A DNA stretch of 64,000 nucleotides from Acidobacteriaceae bacterium. GTDB lineage: Bacteria > Acidobacteriota > Terriglobia > Terriglobales > Acidobacteriaceae. The translations under genes were made by a program, and so were the position numbers. The notes under the pieces are model-generated. The model had not been told where the DNA came from. It made no database searches and worked only from the letters and a program-made list of their open reading frames with translations. Of the stretch, positions 38,672 through 47,650 are shown piece after piece. Every line of letters starts with the position of its first letter. The first letter of the stretch is position 1. The stretch covers positions 18,293-82,292 of the forward strand of contig DAHUXR010000005.1 in NCBI GenBank assembly GCA_027307045.1, given 5' to 3'.

Positions 38672-40417
38672 ATGCCAATCGTCAAGCGCCTTATCTCGTT
38701 TATTGCGGTACTCTCGCTGGCCGTCGCGTTGAATTGCAGCGCCCAGGAGAAAGTTGATCTGGAAGCGATCAGCAAGATCCGCTATGAGGGCTTTCATAAC
38801 TCCAAGATCATGGAGATTGCCAGTGGATTGATGGACCAGATTGGCGCGCGCCTGACCGGCTCTCCCAACATGCACAAGGCGAATGAATGGACCCGAGACA
38901 AGCTGAAGGAGTTTGGGCTGGTCAACTCGCATCTTGAGCCGTGGGGGCCTTTTGGCCGTGGCTGGGCCAATGAATATGTGAATGTCCGAATGGTTTCCCC
39001 GGATACTGCGCCGCTCATTGCGTATGCCAAGGCATGGACGCCAGGCACGAATGGCGTAGTCCGCGGCAGCGTGATTCGTGTGAATATCCGCGGGCCGCAG
39101 GACATTGCGAAATACAAAGGCAAGCTGGCGGGTAAAATCGTCCTTTTCGGAGACGATCCTGAAGTCAAGCCTTCCGTAGAGCCCCTTTCAGAACGGCTGA
39201 ATGAGAAGTCGCTGGCGGATATAGCGAATTACCAGATTCCCAGTGAGCGGAATGAAGCCCGCTTCCGTGAATTTCTCCAGCGCGCACGCCTGCAACGGCA
39301 GCTCAATAAATTTTTCGACGAAGAAAAGCCTCTTGCGGTGATCGACCATGGGCGTGGCGCGCTTGGCGGCGGGACAGTATTCGTACTGCAGGGCGGCTCG
39401 TACAAAGTGGGGCAGACCGTCGGAACGCCACAGATTGTGCTGGCGACCGAGCATTGGACGCGCATTGCGCGCATCCTGGCGGCCAAGAAGGACGTTGAAC
39501 TGGAGCTCAACGTAAAAAACAATTTCTATGACGGGCCGGAAGCGATGACGCAGAATGATACCATCGCGGAAATCCCCGGCACCGACAAGAAAGATGAAGT
39601 GGTAATGCTGGGCGCGCATCTTGATTCCTGGCACAGCGGCACCGGCGCCACGGACAACGGCGCAGGATCAATCGTAATGATGGAAGCTGTGCGCATCCTC
39701 AAAGCGCTGGATCTCAAGCCACGCCGCACGATTCGCATTGGCCTGTGGAGCGGTGAAGAGCAAGGCTTGCTAGGCTCAGAGTGGTACGTTCAGCACCACT
39801 TCGGTTCGCGGCCGGAGTCAAAAGATCCAGATCGCAAAGGCGATCCCTCAGTCCGCCGTCGTGAAAATGGCCCCATGTCCATCAAGCCGGAACAGGCAAA
39901 AGTTTCCGTCTATTTCAACGTGGACAACGGCTCAGGCAAGATTCGCGGCGTCTTTATGCAGGAAAACGCCGCGGTGGAACCGATCTTTGAAGCCTGGATG
40001 AAGCCCTTCCATGATCTGGGCATGGATACGCTGACCATGCGCAATACCGGCGGCACTGACCATCTGTCTTTCGATGCGGTCGGCATCCCCGGATTCCAGT
40101 TCATACAGGATCCGCTGGATTATGACACGCGCACGCACCATTCCAACATGGACGTCTATGACCGTCTGCAGCCCGAAGACCTGAAGCAGATGGCGGTGAT
40201 CGTGGCGTCATTTGTTTATATGGCGGCACAGCGTGACCAGATGTTCCCGCGCAAACCGATTGAGAAGGAATTGCCGCCGCCTCCTCCTGTTGAAGATGAT
40301 GAGAATGCGGTTCCCGCGTCTCCCGTAACCAATCCTGCGGTGGCCGATCGTCCGCAACAACCGAAGCCGGCGGAGCAAAGACCGCAAGCGCAGCCGAGCC
40401 CAACACCAAAGCCGTAA
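38672..40417 (+). CDS. Secreted M28-family zinc aminopeptidase
   Basis: 581 residues with signal peptide (LISFIAVLSLAVALNCSA, cleavage before QEK). The zinc-binding M28 core: LGAHLDSWHSGTGATDNGAG (His/Asp ligands), LWSGEEQGLLGSEWY (Glu-Glu, catalytic and ligand), then FNVDNGSGK and the late DTRTHHSNMDVYDRL (His). An N-terminal PA-like domain (about 120-260, GKIVLFGDDPEV) precedes or interrupts it. The C-terminus is a Pro/Gln/Ala-rich tail (PTPKP). It probably cleaves N-terminal residues from peptides outside the cytoplasm. Confidence 0.93.
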   Translation: MPIVKRLISFIAVLSLAVALNCSAQEKVDLEAISKIRYEGFHNSKIMEIASGLMDQIGARLTGSPNMHKANEWTRDKLKEFGLVNSHLEPWGPFGRGWANEYVNVRMVSPDTAPLIAYAKAWTPGTNGVVRGSVIRVNIRGPQDIAKYKGKLAGKIVLFGDDPEVKPSVEPLSERLNEKSLADIANYQIPSERNEARFREFLQRARLQRQLNKFFDEEKPLAVIDHGRGALGGGTVFVLQGGSYKVGQTVGTPQIVLATEHWTRIARILAAKKDVELELNVKNNFYDGPEAMTQNDTIAEIPGTDKKDEVVMLGAHLDSWHSGTGATDNGAGSIVMMEAVRILKALDLKPRRTIRIGLWSGEEQGLLGSEWYVQHHFGSRPESKDPDRKGDPSVRRRENGPMSIKPEQAKVSVYFNVDNGSGKIRGVFMQENAAVEPIFEAWMKPFHDLGMDTLTMRNTGGTDHLSFDAVGIPGFQFIQDPLDYDTRTHHSNMDVYDRLQPEDLKQMAVIVASFVYMAAQRDQMFPRKPIEKELPPPPPVEDDENAVPASPVTNPAVADRPQQPKPAEQRPQAQPSPTPKP

Positions 40418-41102
40418 ACGTCGCGATAAAGCTTCCTCGCGGAGGCAAGGCTTGGAATAACGGCGATTGACGAGACTCGAAAATCTCAGAGGTAGAGACG
40501 TAGCATGGCTATGTCTCCTGACGGCGAGAACCGGCTCTTTGAGAAGACCACCCGAGGACCCCGCCATCCTGAGCCGAACCCACGCAAAATCTGGCCTGAT
40601 CAGACACGTCGGTTTGGAGGCGAAGGATCGGCTCCGCTGCTCTCGGGGTTTAAATAAGCCCTGACCTCACAAAGCTTTGGCCAGAAGCTAGCAGCCAGCG
40701 GCTAGTAGCTGATTTGTCAAGGAACATTTCTTTCATCCGCCTGAGCGGCATCAATTTACAATCTTTGGCAATCTCGGCGATCCTGGCAATCCAAAATTAC
40801 CGTTCAGTTAGCTGGTCGAACCCTCCCCACCCCTCCCCGGGTATCCCACGGTATCCCAGTTTGGCGTAGGTTTGTCCCACCGTTGGATCCTGAATACCAA
40901 CCCCCAGATCGGCTTGGCCATCAGTGATGATTTTCCAACTTTACAGACAGCTATAGGGCATCCTAGCGCACTCCGTTTTACGAATCAATAGCGAAATAGG
41001 CCATTGTTCTTTTTCGCGTGAAAGTTACTACGGGTATTCGCTCCCGGGAGAAGGCGGACGAGAACGCTTGGCAGGACTAATTTCTCGCCCGTTAACTCAC
41101 CT
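40418..41102. repeat. Repeat-rich intergenic region
   Basis: 685 bp without a gene. Left to right: hairpin CCTCGCGGAGG near 40433; the palindrome GAGACGTAGC-ATG-GCTATGTCTC (40495-40517); AGCTAGCAGCC-like words (about 40687-40715); and a run of near-repeats GGCAATCTCGG / GGCGATCCTGG (about 40765-40795). The distal 300 bp near the marR stop show no clear signal. Confidence 0.6.
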
Positions 41103-41573
41103 TCAGAATTCCGTCTCCGCAACTCGCTTCAGAAGGCGGATAAGCATGTCACGATCTGCTTGCGTTAATTCCTGTCGCAGCTTATCGTCGGCAGCGCGCC
41201 GAATTTTGATTAGGTTCTCTCTGTATTTGTTGCCTTTAGCGGTCAGTTGCGCCACCAGAGCCTTACCTGACGGCGCTTTCCTTTCCGACAACAGTCCTTC
41301 CTCAACCATGGTTTTGATGGATCGGTGTACAACGGTCCTATCGAAGCCCAGCATCTTCGCAATCTGGTTCTGGTTAAGCCCCACACCGCCTCGGAGGGTG
41401 TTCAGGATGAACCCGCGCGTGGCTGAACACTGCGTTTTTCTTTCGAGCCGCTTCCCAACCGAGAAATATGCGGCGGCAATATGGGCCAGCACAGAGTCTC
41501 GCAGGATGTCTTCAGGAATTGACTTGCCTTCAATCACAGGAATGTCACCGTCGATTCCAGGGGCCTGCGCCAC
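41103..41573 (-). CDS. MarR-family transcriptional regulator
   Basis: 156 residues from GTG 41573, which has GGAG eight bases upstream. A winged helix-turn-helix: LNTLRGGVGLNQNQIAKML, recognition helix FDRTVVHRSIKTMVEEGLL, and wing ERKAPSGKALVAQLTAKG, flanked by dimerisation helices. The gene overlaps the nitroreductase end by 40 nt, so it is the second gene of an operon, downstream of the enzyme. A perfect tandem operator (42255-42294) lies before the enzyme gene; this regulator is the natural repressor (inference). Confidence 0.9.
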   Translation of the reverse strand: MAQAPGIDGDIPVIEGKSIPEDILRDSVLAHIAAAYFSVGKRLERKTQCSATRGFILNTLRGGVGLNQNQIAKMLGFDRTVVHRSIKTMVEEGLLSERKAPSGKALVAQLTAKGNKYRENLIKIRRAADDKLRQELTQADRDMLIRLLKRVAETEF

Positions 41574-42244
41574 TGTGGCTGCTCCACGCGACTGGCGGAC
41601 TTTTTTCCGACGGCAATCACCATGACTATCTCCTGCTGTTTTGGCGAAAGCCTAAGCAATTTTGAGAGCCGGCAGTGGTCAAAACCTTCCATGGGACACG
41701 TGTTAAGCCCCAAAGCCTCAGCCGCAATCATCAGGTTCTCACAGGCCAGGGCTGTACTCTTCGTCGCCCACTTTAACAAGTCATGCCGGAACAATGGCGG
41801 CATCCCGATAGCCTTCCACAAATTCACCAGTCGAAAAATCGTCCATTTGACTGCGGCGAAAATACCGAACGGTCCTGGCATAAACAGGATCCGTCCGATC
41901 TTTGCCGTCCGCTCGTAGTCTCGGATTTTGTCGTCGCTGAAGCCGCTCGTACGCATCCACTCCAACTGGGCTTGCGAGGTCGCTGCCAGCGAGCCTATAT
42001 CGGCCACGGCAATAACCAGCGCGGAAGCGGTACGCGCCGGAGATTGGTTGAAGCATAATCTAGCGGTCGTTTCCCTCATCGCAGGTGAATCCACCCAATA
42101 GAGGTGATAAGGCTGGGCGTTGAAACTTGAAGGGGCCAATCGGGCAGCGTCGAGTAGCTGTTCACGCTGCTCCTCTGAGATCGTCGCCGGATCGAACATT
42201 TTGACCGCTCTGCGTTTTGAAATCGCCTGTAAAAATTCGCTCAT
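41534..42244 (-). CDS. Nitroreductase-family flavoenzyme
   Basis: 236 residues from ATG 42244, with GGAGG six bases upstream; the frame is open for another 121 codons before it but lacks coding character. The fold is FMN-dependent nitroreductase: FLQAISKRRAVKMFDP (N-terminal flavin-binding RR), AARLAPSSFNAQPYHLY, ACENLMIAAEALGLNTCPME and SPKQQEIVMVIAVGKK. It probably reduces nitro-compounds, quinones or enones with NAD(P)H. It is first in an operon with the overlapping marR gene and preceded by a strong operator. Confidence 0.93.
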   Translation of the reverse strand: MSEFLQAISKRRAVKMFDPATISEEQREQLLDAARLAPSSFNAQPYHLYWVDSPAMRETTARLCFNQSPARTASALVIAVADIGSLAATSQAQLEWMRTSGFSDDKIRDYERTAKIGRILFMPGPFGIFAAVKWTIFRLVNLWKAIGMPPLFRHDLLKWATKSTALACENLMIAAEALGLNTCPMEGFDHCRLSKLLRLSPKQQEIVMVIAVGKKSASRVEQPQWRRPLESTVTFL

Positions 42245-42254
42245 AACTCCCTCC

Positions 42255-42294
42255 ATGTTGCTATTGCAACATAGTGGTGTTGCAATAGCAACAT
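42255..42294. promoter_or_regulatory. Perfect double-palindrome operator for MarR regulator
   Basis: ATGTTGCTATTGCAACA (42255-42271) and TGTTGCAATAGCAACAT (42278-42294) are perfect 17-nt inverted copies around a 6-nt centre. Each half is itself a dyad, TGTTGC-N4-GCAACA, so two complete MarR-type sites are present. It ends 11 nt from the nitroreductase start, overlapping the promoter region. Confidence 0.85.
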
Positions 42295-42658
42295 AAAAAA
42301 GAGACTCCCTCTGGTTTCGTCCCCGAACGCGAAAAATAGGCCCGGCTCCCATTAACCCAAGCGCGGTCACGTCTACACGCGGCCCATCTGTGTACTGCCT
42401 CTTTACCTGAGCCAGGCTTTTAAGCAGTAATAGCCAAAATCTAACTTCCGGTAGAAATGCAGAAACCGTGTCTCTGCCGGAGTTCATCTTTTCCACGGGG
42501 CTGGATACATAAACCGGAGCGAGAAATTTATCTGAAACTCTGCGAACTGAGTTCGAGGCAGTAAAAAATTTCACGCAATTTCTATGTCGTTTAAATTCGC
42601 CGGTCATAGTCGCTACCTAAACTTTCTGCGATGTTGATTCCAATGCGCGGAGGAAATT
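42295..42658. other. Gap upstream of secreted phosphoesterase
   Basis: About 360 bp between the operator and the phosphoesterase start. The minus-strand frame stays open here but has no coding features. GGAGGAAATT, adjacent to the ATG at 42659, is the ribosome site. No other signal was recognised. Confidence 0.4.
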
Positions 42659-44581
42659 ATGCATTTTAGTGACACAAGAAAAGGGCGAGCGAAGACCATT
42701 GCTTGCGCGTCCATCCTGGCCTTGTCGGTTTTCGGTCTTGGGTCATCGGCCCAGGCCCAAGCCGATCCGGATAAAGCAGTCGATTCAATCAAGACTGAAA
42801 CGCCGATCAAACACGTCATTATCATCGTTGGCGAGAACCGTAGCTTCGATCACCTTTTCGCCACGTTTGAGCCAAAAAACCGGGATGAGAAGGTGTTGAA
42901 CCTTTTGTCCGAGCGCATCATCAATCAGGATGGCTCGCCGGGCCCGAATTTTGCGAAGGCGCATCAATTCAAGATCGTGTCTGCCCCCAATGGCGGCACA
43001 TTCTTCAGCAGCGCGGGTCTGGCACAAAAACAACTCTACGCGACGTTACCGGCGCCCGACGTGGCCGGCGTTGGCGCGGTGTCACCCTATCTTCCCGTTT
43101 TGAGCATCCCCGGCGGAGACCCCGGTCTGCCACCCGCGGACCAATTCCTGTTCGGCACCGGAGGCACGGGTTTAGGTTTCACGCTGGGCCCGGACACACG
43201 GATTACGAACGTAAACAACCTGCCTCCAGGTCCGTTCCAGATGACCGGCCCTACTATGCCGTTTGACGCCTTCACGGGCGACACCATCCATCAGTATTTC
43301 CAGATGGTCCAGCAGATGGATTGCGCCATTGACAAGGAACACGTATCCAGGCGCAACCCGACCGGCTGTCTCCATGACTTGCAGTCGGCGATTACGACGA
43401 CCTTCAGCACGCCACCCACGGGGACGCCGCATGACACCGGCCAGACGATGGCGTTCTTTAATATGCAGAACGGCGATGCGCCCGTCTTTAAATCGCTCGC
43501 GGACAAATACACCATGAGCGACAATTATCACCAGCCCGTGATGGGCGGCACCGGTCCGGATAGCCAGCCCCTCGGTTTTGCTGACCAGGTGTTCTTCAGC
43601 GATGGCCATGGCAATCCTGCAACACCGGCGGCCGCCAACATCTACAATCCCGATCCGCAAGCTGGAACGCTCAATCTCTATACCAAACGCGCGCAGTGGT
43701 TCAATTGTTCTGACGTGAACCAGCCCGGCATTGCCGCAATCACCAATTACCTGAACGCGCTGCCGTATGCCGTGCAGACAAAGTGCGGCCCGGGCCAGTT
43801 TTGGCAGGCTGTGAATGTCAACCCGGCCTTTACGCCTAAAGGAGCAGTGCAGGGCGGTCTGGTGGTTCCGCAGACGCTGCAGCGGAGCATCGGCGACGTG
43901 CTGAGCGCGAACAATATTCCCTGGAAATATTATGGGGGCGGCTTCAATGCTGATGGAACCAGCAGCCCATTCAATGGCAGCTACTGCAATATCTGCAACC
44001 CGTTTGAGTATGAAGCTGGCTATCCCAGCATGGTGGCAGATCACATGCGTGACGTTACTGATCTTTTCACCGATCTCACAAACGGCACTCTCCCCGCAGT
44101 CTCCTATGTGAAGCCGGACGGCCTCATGGACGGCCATCCCGCTTCCTCAAAGTGGAGCCTGTTTGAGGCCTTCGCTCAGAACATTGTTGAACTCGCGCAA
44201 AGCAACCCGGAGCAATGGCGTGAAACTGCGATCTTTATCACCGTGGACGAGGGCGGCGGTTACTATGACTCCGGCTTCATCCAGCCGGTTGATTTCTTCG
44301 GGACAGGCCCACGCATTCCTATGATCGCCGTATCTCCCTTCTCCACCGGCGGCCATATCAGCCACGTCTATAACGAGCATTCGTCCTTCGTGAAATTCGT
44401 GGAACGGAACTGGATGCTCAATACCACGCTCAGCACTCGCAGCCGCGACAATCTGCCCAATCCGCGCATGGGTGACGACGACAATCAATACGTTCCACGC
44501 AACATGCCGGCCATCGGGGACTTGTTTGACTTGTTCGACTTTGATCGTCACGACCATGACGGCGGTCATGATCGTGATTAG
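42659..44581 (+). CDS. Secreted phosphoesterase (phospholipase C / AcpA-like)
   Basis: 640 residues with signal peptide (TIACASILALSVFGLGSSAQA). The core is the phosphoesterase family (alkaline phosphatase superfamily) with the N-terminal VIIIVGENRSFDHLFATF and the ligand-bearing tail segments AIFITVDEGGGYYDSGFI, IPMIAVSPFSTGGHISHVYN and EHSSFVKFVERNW. Such enzymes cleave phospholipid headgroups or phosphomonoesters in the periplasm or outside. The C-terminal His/Asp-rich tail (DRHDHDGGHDRD) is odd and may bind metals. A strong terminator follows. Exact substrate unknown. Confidence 0.9.
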   Translation: MHFSDTRKGRAKTIACASILALSVFGLGSSAQAQADPDKAVDSIKTETPIKHVIIIVGENRSFDHLFATFEPKNRDEKVLNLLSERIINQDGSPGPNFAKAHQFKIVSAPNGGTFFSSAGLAQKQLYATLPAPDVAGVGAVSPYLPVLSIPGGDPGLPPADQFLFGTGGTGLGFTLGPDTRITNVNNLPPGPFQMTGPTMPFDAFTGDTIHQYFQMVQQMDCAIDKEHVSRRNPTGCLHDLQSAITTTFSTPPTGTPHDTGQTMAFFNMQNGDAPVFKSLADKYTMSDNYHQPVMGGTGPDSQPLGFADQVFFSDGHGNPATPAAANIYNPDPQAGTLNLYTKRAQWFNCSDVNQPGIAAITNYLNALPYAVQTKCGPGQFWQAVNVNPAFTPKGAVQGGLVVPQTLQRSIGDVLSANNIPWKYYGGGFNADGTSSPFNGSYCNICNPFEYEAGYPSMVADHMRDVTDLFTDLTNGTLPAVSYVKPDGLMDGHPASSKWSLFEAFAQNIVELAQSNPEQWRETAIFITVDEGGGYYDSGFIQPVDFFGTGPRIPMIAVSPFSTGGHISHVYNEHSSFVKFVERNWMLNTTLSTRSRDNLPNPRMGDDDNQYVPRNMPAIGDLFDLFDFDRHDHDGGHDRD

Positions 44582-44620
44582 GAATCATGCCGGAAGCCCA
44601 CGATGAACTACCGTCGATGG

Positions 44621-44663
44621 AAGGCCCTTGGTCGTTTTTACGGCTAAGGGCCTTTTAGATTTT
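44621..44663 (+). terminator. Rho-independent terminator after phosphoesterase
   Basis: AAGGCCCTT (44621-44629) pairs with AAGGGCCTT (44646-44654), with further weaker pairing toward the loop, and is followed by TTAGATTTT. Confidence 0.85.
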
Positions 44664-44729
44664 GGAGACCAGTCTGCCCGTGAAAGCTGCTTTCAGATGC
44701 CCCCGATTTTTCTCCGTTTCCGCGTTGCT

Positions 44730-44800
44730 TGAATAGTCTTTCTTTTCTCCGTGCCTCCGTGTCTCCGTGGTGAGACTTGGGTTTCCCATCTCGGCGATTT
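44730..44800. repeat. Dispersed-type repeat words CTCCGTG
   Basis: CTCCGTGCCTCCGTGTCTCCGTGG (a CTCCGTG-like word three times, about 44748-44771) is followed by TCTCGGCGATTTCC near 44790. Sequences of this kind recur across unrelated bacterial genomes; here it lies in the gap before pcrA. It has no protein and is not the pcrA ribosome site. Confidence 0.5.
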
Positions 44801-44844
44801 CCTCATTTTCCTTTTCCGCCCAAACACGCGATACTTGATCTAAC

Positions 44845-47460
44845 GTGGTCGATATCCTTCACAAGCTCAATCCCCAGCAGCGCGCAGCGGTGGAAGCCGT
44901 TGACGGGCCGCTGCTTATTCTGGCCGGTGCGGGCAGCGGCAAGACCCGTGTGATTACCTATCGCATCGTTCATCTGATTGAAAATAAGGGAGTTGAGCCG
45001 GATTCCATCCTGGCCGTTACGTTCACGAACAAAGCTTCGGCGGAAATGGCGGAGCGCGTTGGCGGCATGCTGGGCGGCAGAACGCTACGCAAACCGCTGA
45101 TCGCCACGTTCCACTCTTTCTGCGTTCGCGTACTGCGTCGCGACATAGAAGAGCTGAAAATAGGAGGCGCGGGCTACAAAAAAGATTTCGCCATCTATGA
45201 CGAATCTGACCAGCAGGCCGTAGTCAAGGGCGTGATGCGGCGGCTGGGCTTGGATGACAAACAGCTTAAGCCGAGCGCGGTGCTCTCACGGATCTCGTGG
45301 GCCAAGAACCACATGCTCGATCCGCAGGAGCTGTATCTGCAATCCGCCGATCCGATCACGGAAAAAGTGGCGCACGTTTTTGAGGAGTATCGCAAGGAAC
45401 TGCGCAAGTCGAACGCGCTGGACTTTGACGATCTGCTGTTGGAGACGGTGCGGCTGTTGAAATCATCGGCCGCCGTGCGTGAGCGCTACCAGCGGCGATA
45501 CCAGTACATGCTGATCGACGAATACCAGGACACGAACCGTCCGCAGTATGAGCTGATCAAGCTGCTGGCCGGGCCGGACCACAATGTCTGCGTGGTGGGC
45601 GATGAAGACCAGTCAATTTATTCCTGGCGCGGCGCGGACATTCGCAACATCCTGGAATTCGAAAAAGACTTTCCGGAAGCGCGGATTATCCGGCTGGAAC
45701 AGAATTACCGCTCGACGCAGGCGATATTGGAAGCGGCTTCGGCCGTGGTGTCGAATAATCTGAAGCGCAAAGGCAAGACGCTTTGGACCGCGCGCCAGGG
45801 CGGCAACAATATTGGCTATTACGAAGCGCCCGATGGCGAGAATGAATCGCTCTTTGCCGCCGACTACATTTCGCGCTACCTGAAAAAGATGAAAGAAGAG
45901 GGCTCGGAAGATGTCCGCGTGGCCGTGCTCTACCGGCTCAATTCCCAATCGCGGCTGATTGAAGAAGCCATGCGGCGCTACCAGCTTCCATATCAGGTCG
46001 TAGGCGGCTTTTCTTTCTATGAGCGCGCTGAAATCAAGGACATGATCAGCTACCTGAAGCTGATCAACAATCCGCAGGACTCGATTGCGCTTCTGCGCGT
46101 GATCAACACGCCCACGCGCGGTATTGGCAAGTCAACGATTGAAACGCTGGAGCGGCTGTCACTGGAAACCGGGATGTCGTTGTGGTCGGCCATCAGCGAG
46201 GCCATTGAGCGCAGGCTTCTGCCGCAACGTGCCTGCGCGGCGTTGAAGAGCTTTAAAGATCTGATTGAAGACGCTAGGGCGATGCTCCTGGGGACGTTCG
46301 GGGAACGTCTCGCTAGTGGAGCGGAGCCGCCCTCGGCTGCGGTCGAAGAATCCGACACAGACGTGTCCTTCGAACCCGCCCAACTGGGAGAGAACATCAG
46401 TTTTGATTTTGGCGCGAATGAGGAACTAGAAGAGGAAGAAGCAACCGTCGAGGATGCAAGCGGATCTGTGATCGAAAGCAACAGTGATGCAGAGGCCGTC
46501 GAAGGCTTCCGCGCGCCAGGTGGCCCCGCTTCAATTCCGGAAATTCTCAAGTTCCTCATTGATCGTACGGGATATATAAAAGAGCTCGAAAAAGAAAGCA
46601 CGCCGGATTCCCTGGCGCGGATCGACAACCTGCGCGAACTGGTGAATGCCGCCATGGATTCGCGCGACCGCGGCGAAACCCTGGCGGAATTTCTGGACCA
46701 TGCTGCGCTGGTGAGCGACGTGGATACATACGATCCGCGCGGCACCGTCACCCTGATGACGCTGCACTCCGCCAAGGGGCTGGAGTTCGGCCTGGTATTC
46801 CTGGTTGGCATGGAAGAAGGGTTGTTTCCGCATTCGCGGGCCTTTAACGATCCTGACCAGATGGAAGAAGAGCGCCGCCTCTGCTACGTGGGCATGACGC
46901 GCGCCATGGACCATCTGGTGCTCAGCAACGCGCGCTATCGCCGTCGCTACGGCACAGACATGCCGGACGCCACCGTGCCATCAAGATTCCTTGAGGAAGT
47001 GCCGCCACAGTTGCTGGAAGAGCTGGGTACTTCGTCGCGCGCGCGACAAGCCGCGAGCTACCAAAGCTCCGATTATGGCGAGCGCCATTACAGCTATGAA
47101 GATGAAGACCAGAGCGTGACGTCGCACGGATCCAAACCCCGGGGCACCCGGACCGCGCCGGCTTTGCGCGGGTCGGGGTCGAACGGCGGATATACTGGTC
47201 CCAAGTACAATTCCATTGACAACATTGCCGACTTTTTCGCTTCGCGGGGCAAGAAGTTCAACCGTCCTCAGGTTCCGGTGGAGAAGGCGGCGGGCGGCAG
47301 CTCTTTTCGTCCCGGCCAGCGCGTGAAACATCCGAAATATGGCGAGGGAGTGGTGTATCGGCGTGAAGGTGAAGGAGAAAACGCCAAGATTACGGTACAA
47401 TTTCCACGATTCGGATTAAAAAAGCTGGTGGAAAAGTACGCCCATTTGGAAAGAGCGTAA
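44845..47460 (+). CDS. UvrD/PcrA-type ATP-dependent DNA helicase
   Basis: 871 residues from GTG 44845. SF1 helicase that unwinds 3'-5' in repair and replication restart. Motif I LAGAGSGKTRVIT (27-39), Ia TFTNKASAEM, II LIDEYQDTNRPQYEL, III GDEDQSIYSWRGAD, IV LEQNYRSTQ, V VTLMTLHSAKGLEF, VI RRLCYVGMTRAMDH. The C-terminal tail ends in a Tudor-like HPKYGEGVVYRREGEG stretch that contacts RNA polymerase in PcrA. An acidic insertion of about 75-80 residues (roughly 482-560) interrupts domain 2B. The name pcrA is likely but not certain. Confidence 0.93.
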   Translation: MVDILHKLNPQQRAAVEAVDGPLLILAGAGSGKTRVITYRIVHLIENKGVEPDSILAVTFTNKASAEMAERVGGMLGGRTLRKPLIATFHSFCVRVLRRDIEELKIGGAGYKKDFAIYDESDQQAVVKGVMRRLGLDDKQLKPSAVLSRISWAKNHMLDPQELYLQSADPITEKVAHVFEEYRKELRKSNALDFDDLLLETVRLLKSSAAVRERYQRRYQYMLIDEYQDTNRPQYELIKLLAGPDHNVCVVGDEDQSIYSWRGADIRNILEFEKDFPEARIIRLEQNYRSTQAILEAASAVVSNNLKRKGKTLWTARQGGNNIGYYEAPDGENESLFAADYISRYLKKMKEEGSEDVRVAVLYRLNSQSRLIEEAMRRYQLPYQVVGGFSFYERAEIKDMISYLKLINNPQDSIALLRVINTPTRGIGKSTIETLERLSLETGMSLWSAISEAIERRLLPQRACAALKSFKDLIEDARAMLLGTFGERLASGAEPPSAAVEESDTDVSFEPAQLGENISFDFGANEELEEEEATVEDASGSVIESNSDAEAVEGFRAPGGPASIPEILKFLIDRTGYIKELEKESTPDSLARIDNLRELVNAAMDSRDRGETLAEFLDHAALVSDVDTYDPRGTVTLMTLHSAKGLEFGLVFLVGMEEGLFPHSRAFNDPDQMEEERRLCYVGMTRAMDHLVLSNARYRRRYGTDMPDATVPSRFLEEVPPQLLEELGTSSRARQAASYQSSDYGERHYSYEDEDQSVTSHGSKPRGTRTAPALRGSGSNGGYTGPKYNSIDNIADFFASRGKKFNRPQVPVEKAAGGSSFRPGQRVKHPKYGEGVVYRREGEGENAKITVQFPRFGLKKLVEKYAHLERA

Positions 47461-47497
47461 CGATTTTTCGCAGCATATCTTTCATTAGGACAGGTAC

Positions 47498-47650
47498 ATG
47501 GCAAATACGAAGGCATTGAGCAAGGAAGAACGCAAGAAAACAAAGCGCACGGCGCGCAAGAAGCAGGCGCCTAAGAAGCCTCGCGAATACGCGCGCGGCT
47601 CCAAGAAGCCCAAGATGAAGAAGATGGCTCGCGGCACAGCCAAGCGCTAA
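47498..47650 (+). CDS. Small lysine/arginine-rich basic protein
   Basis: 50 residues, of which 15 are Lys and 7 Arg, with only three acidic residues. Sequence features: TKALSKEERKKTKRTARKKQ then PKKPREYARGSKKPKMKK. AGGA precedes the ATG. It has no hydrophobic core and looks disordered, like a histone-like or ribosome-associated basic peptide. It follows pcrA by 37 nt and could be co-transcribed. It is too short and biased for family identification. Confidence 0.65.
   Translation: MANTKALSKEERKKTKRTARKKQAPKKPREYARGSKKPKMKKMARGTAKR

Noticed and set aside
42245..42607. 121-codon N-terminal extension of the nitroreductase frame
   Set aside because: It would contain the operator; the family N-terminus and the GGAGG favour ATG 42244.
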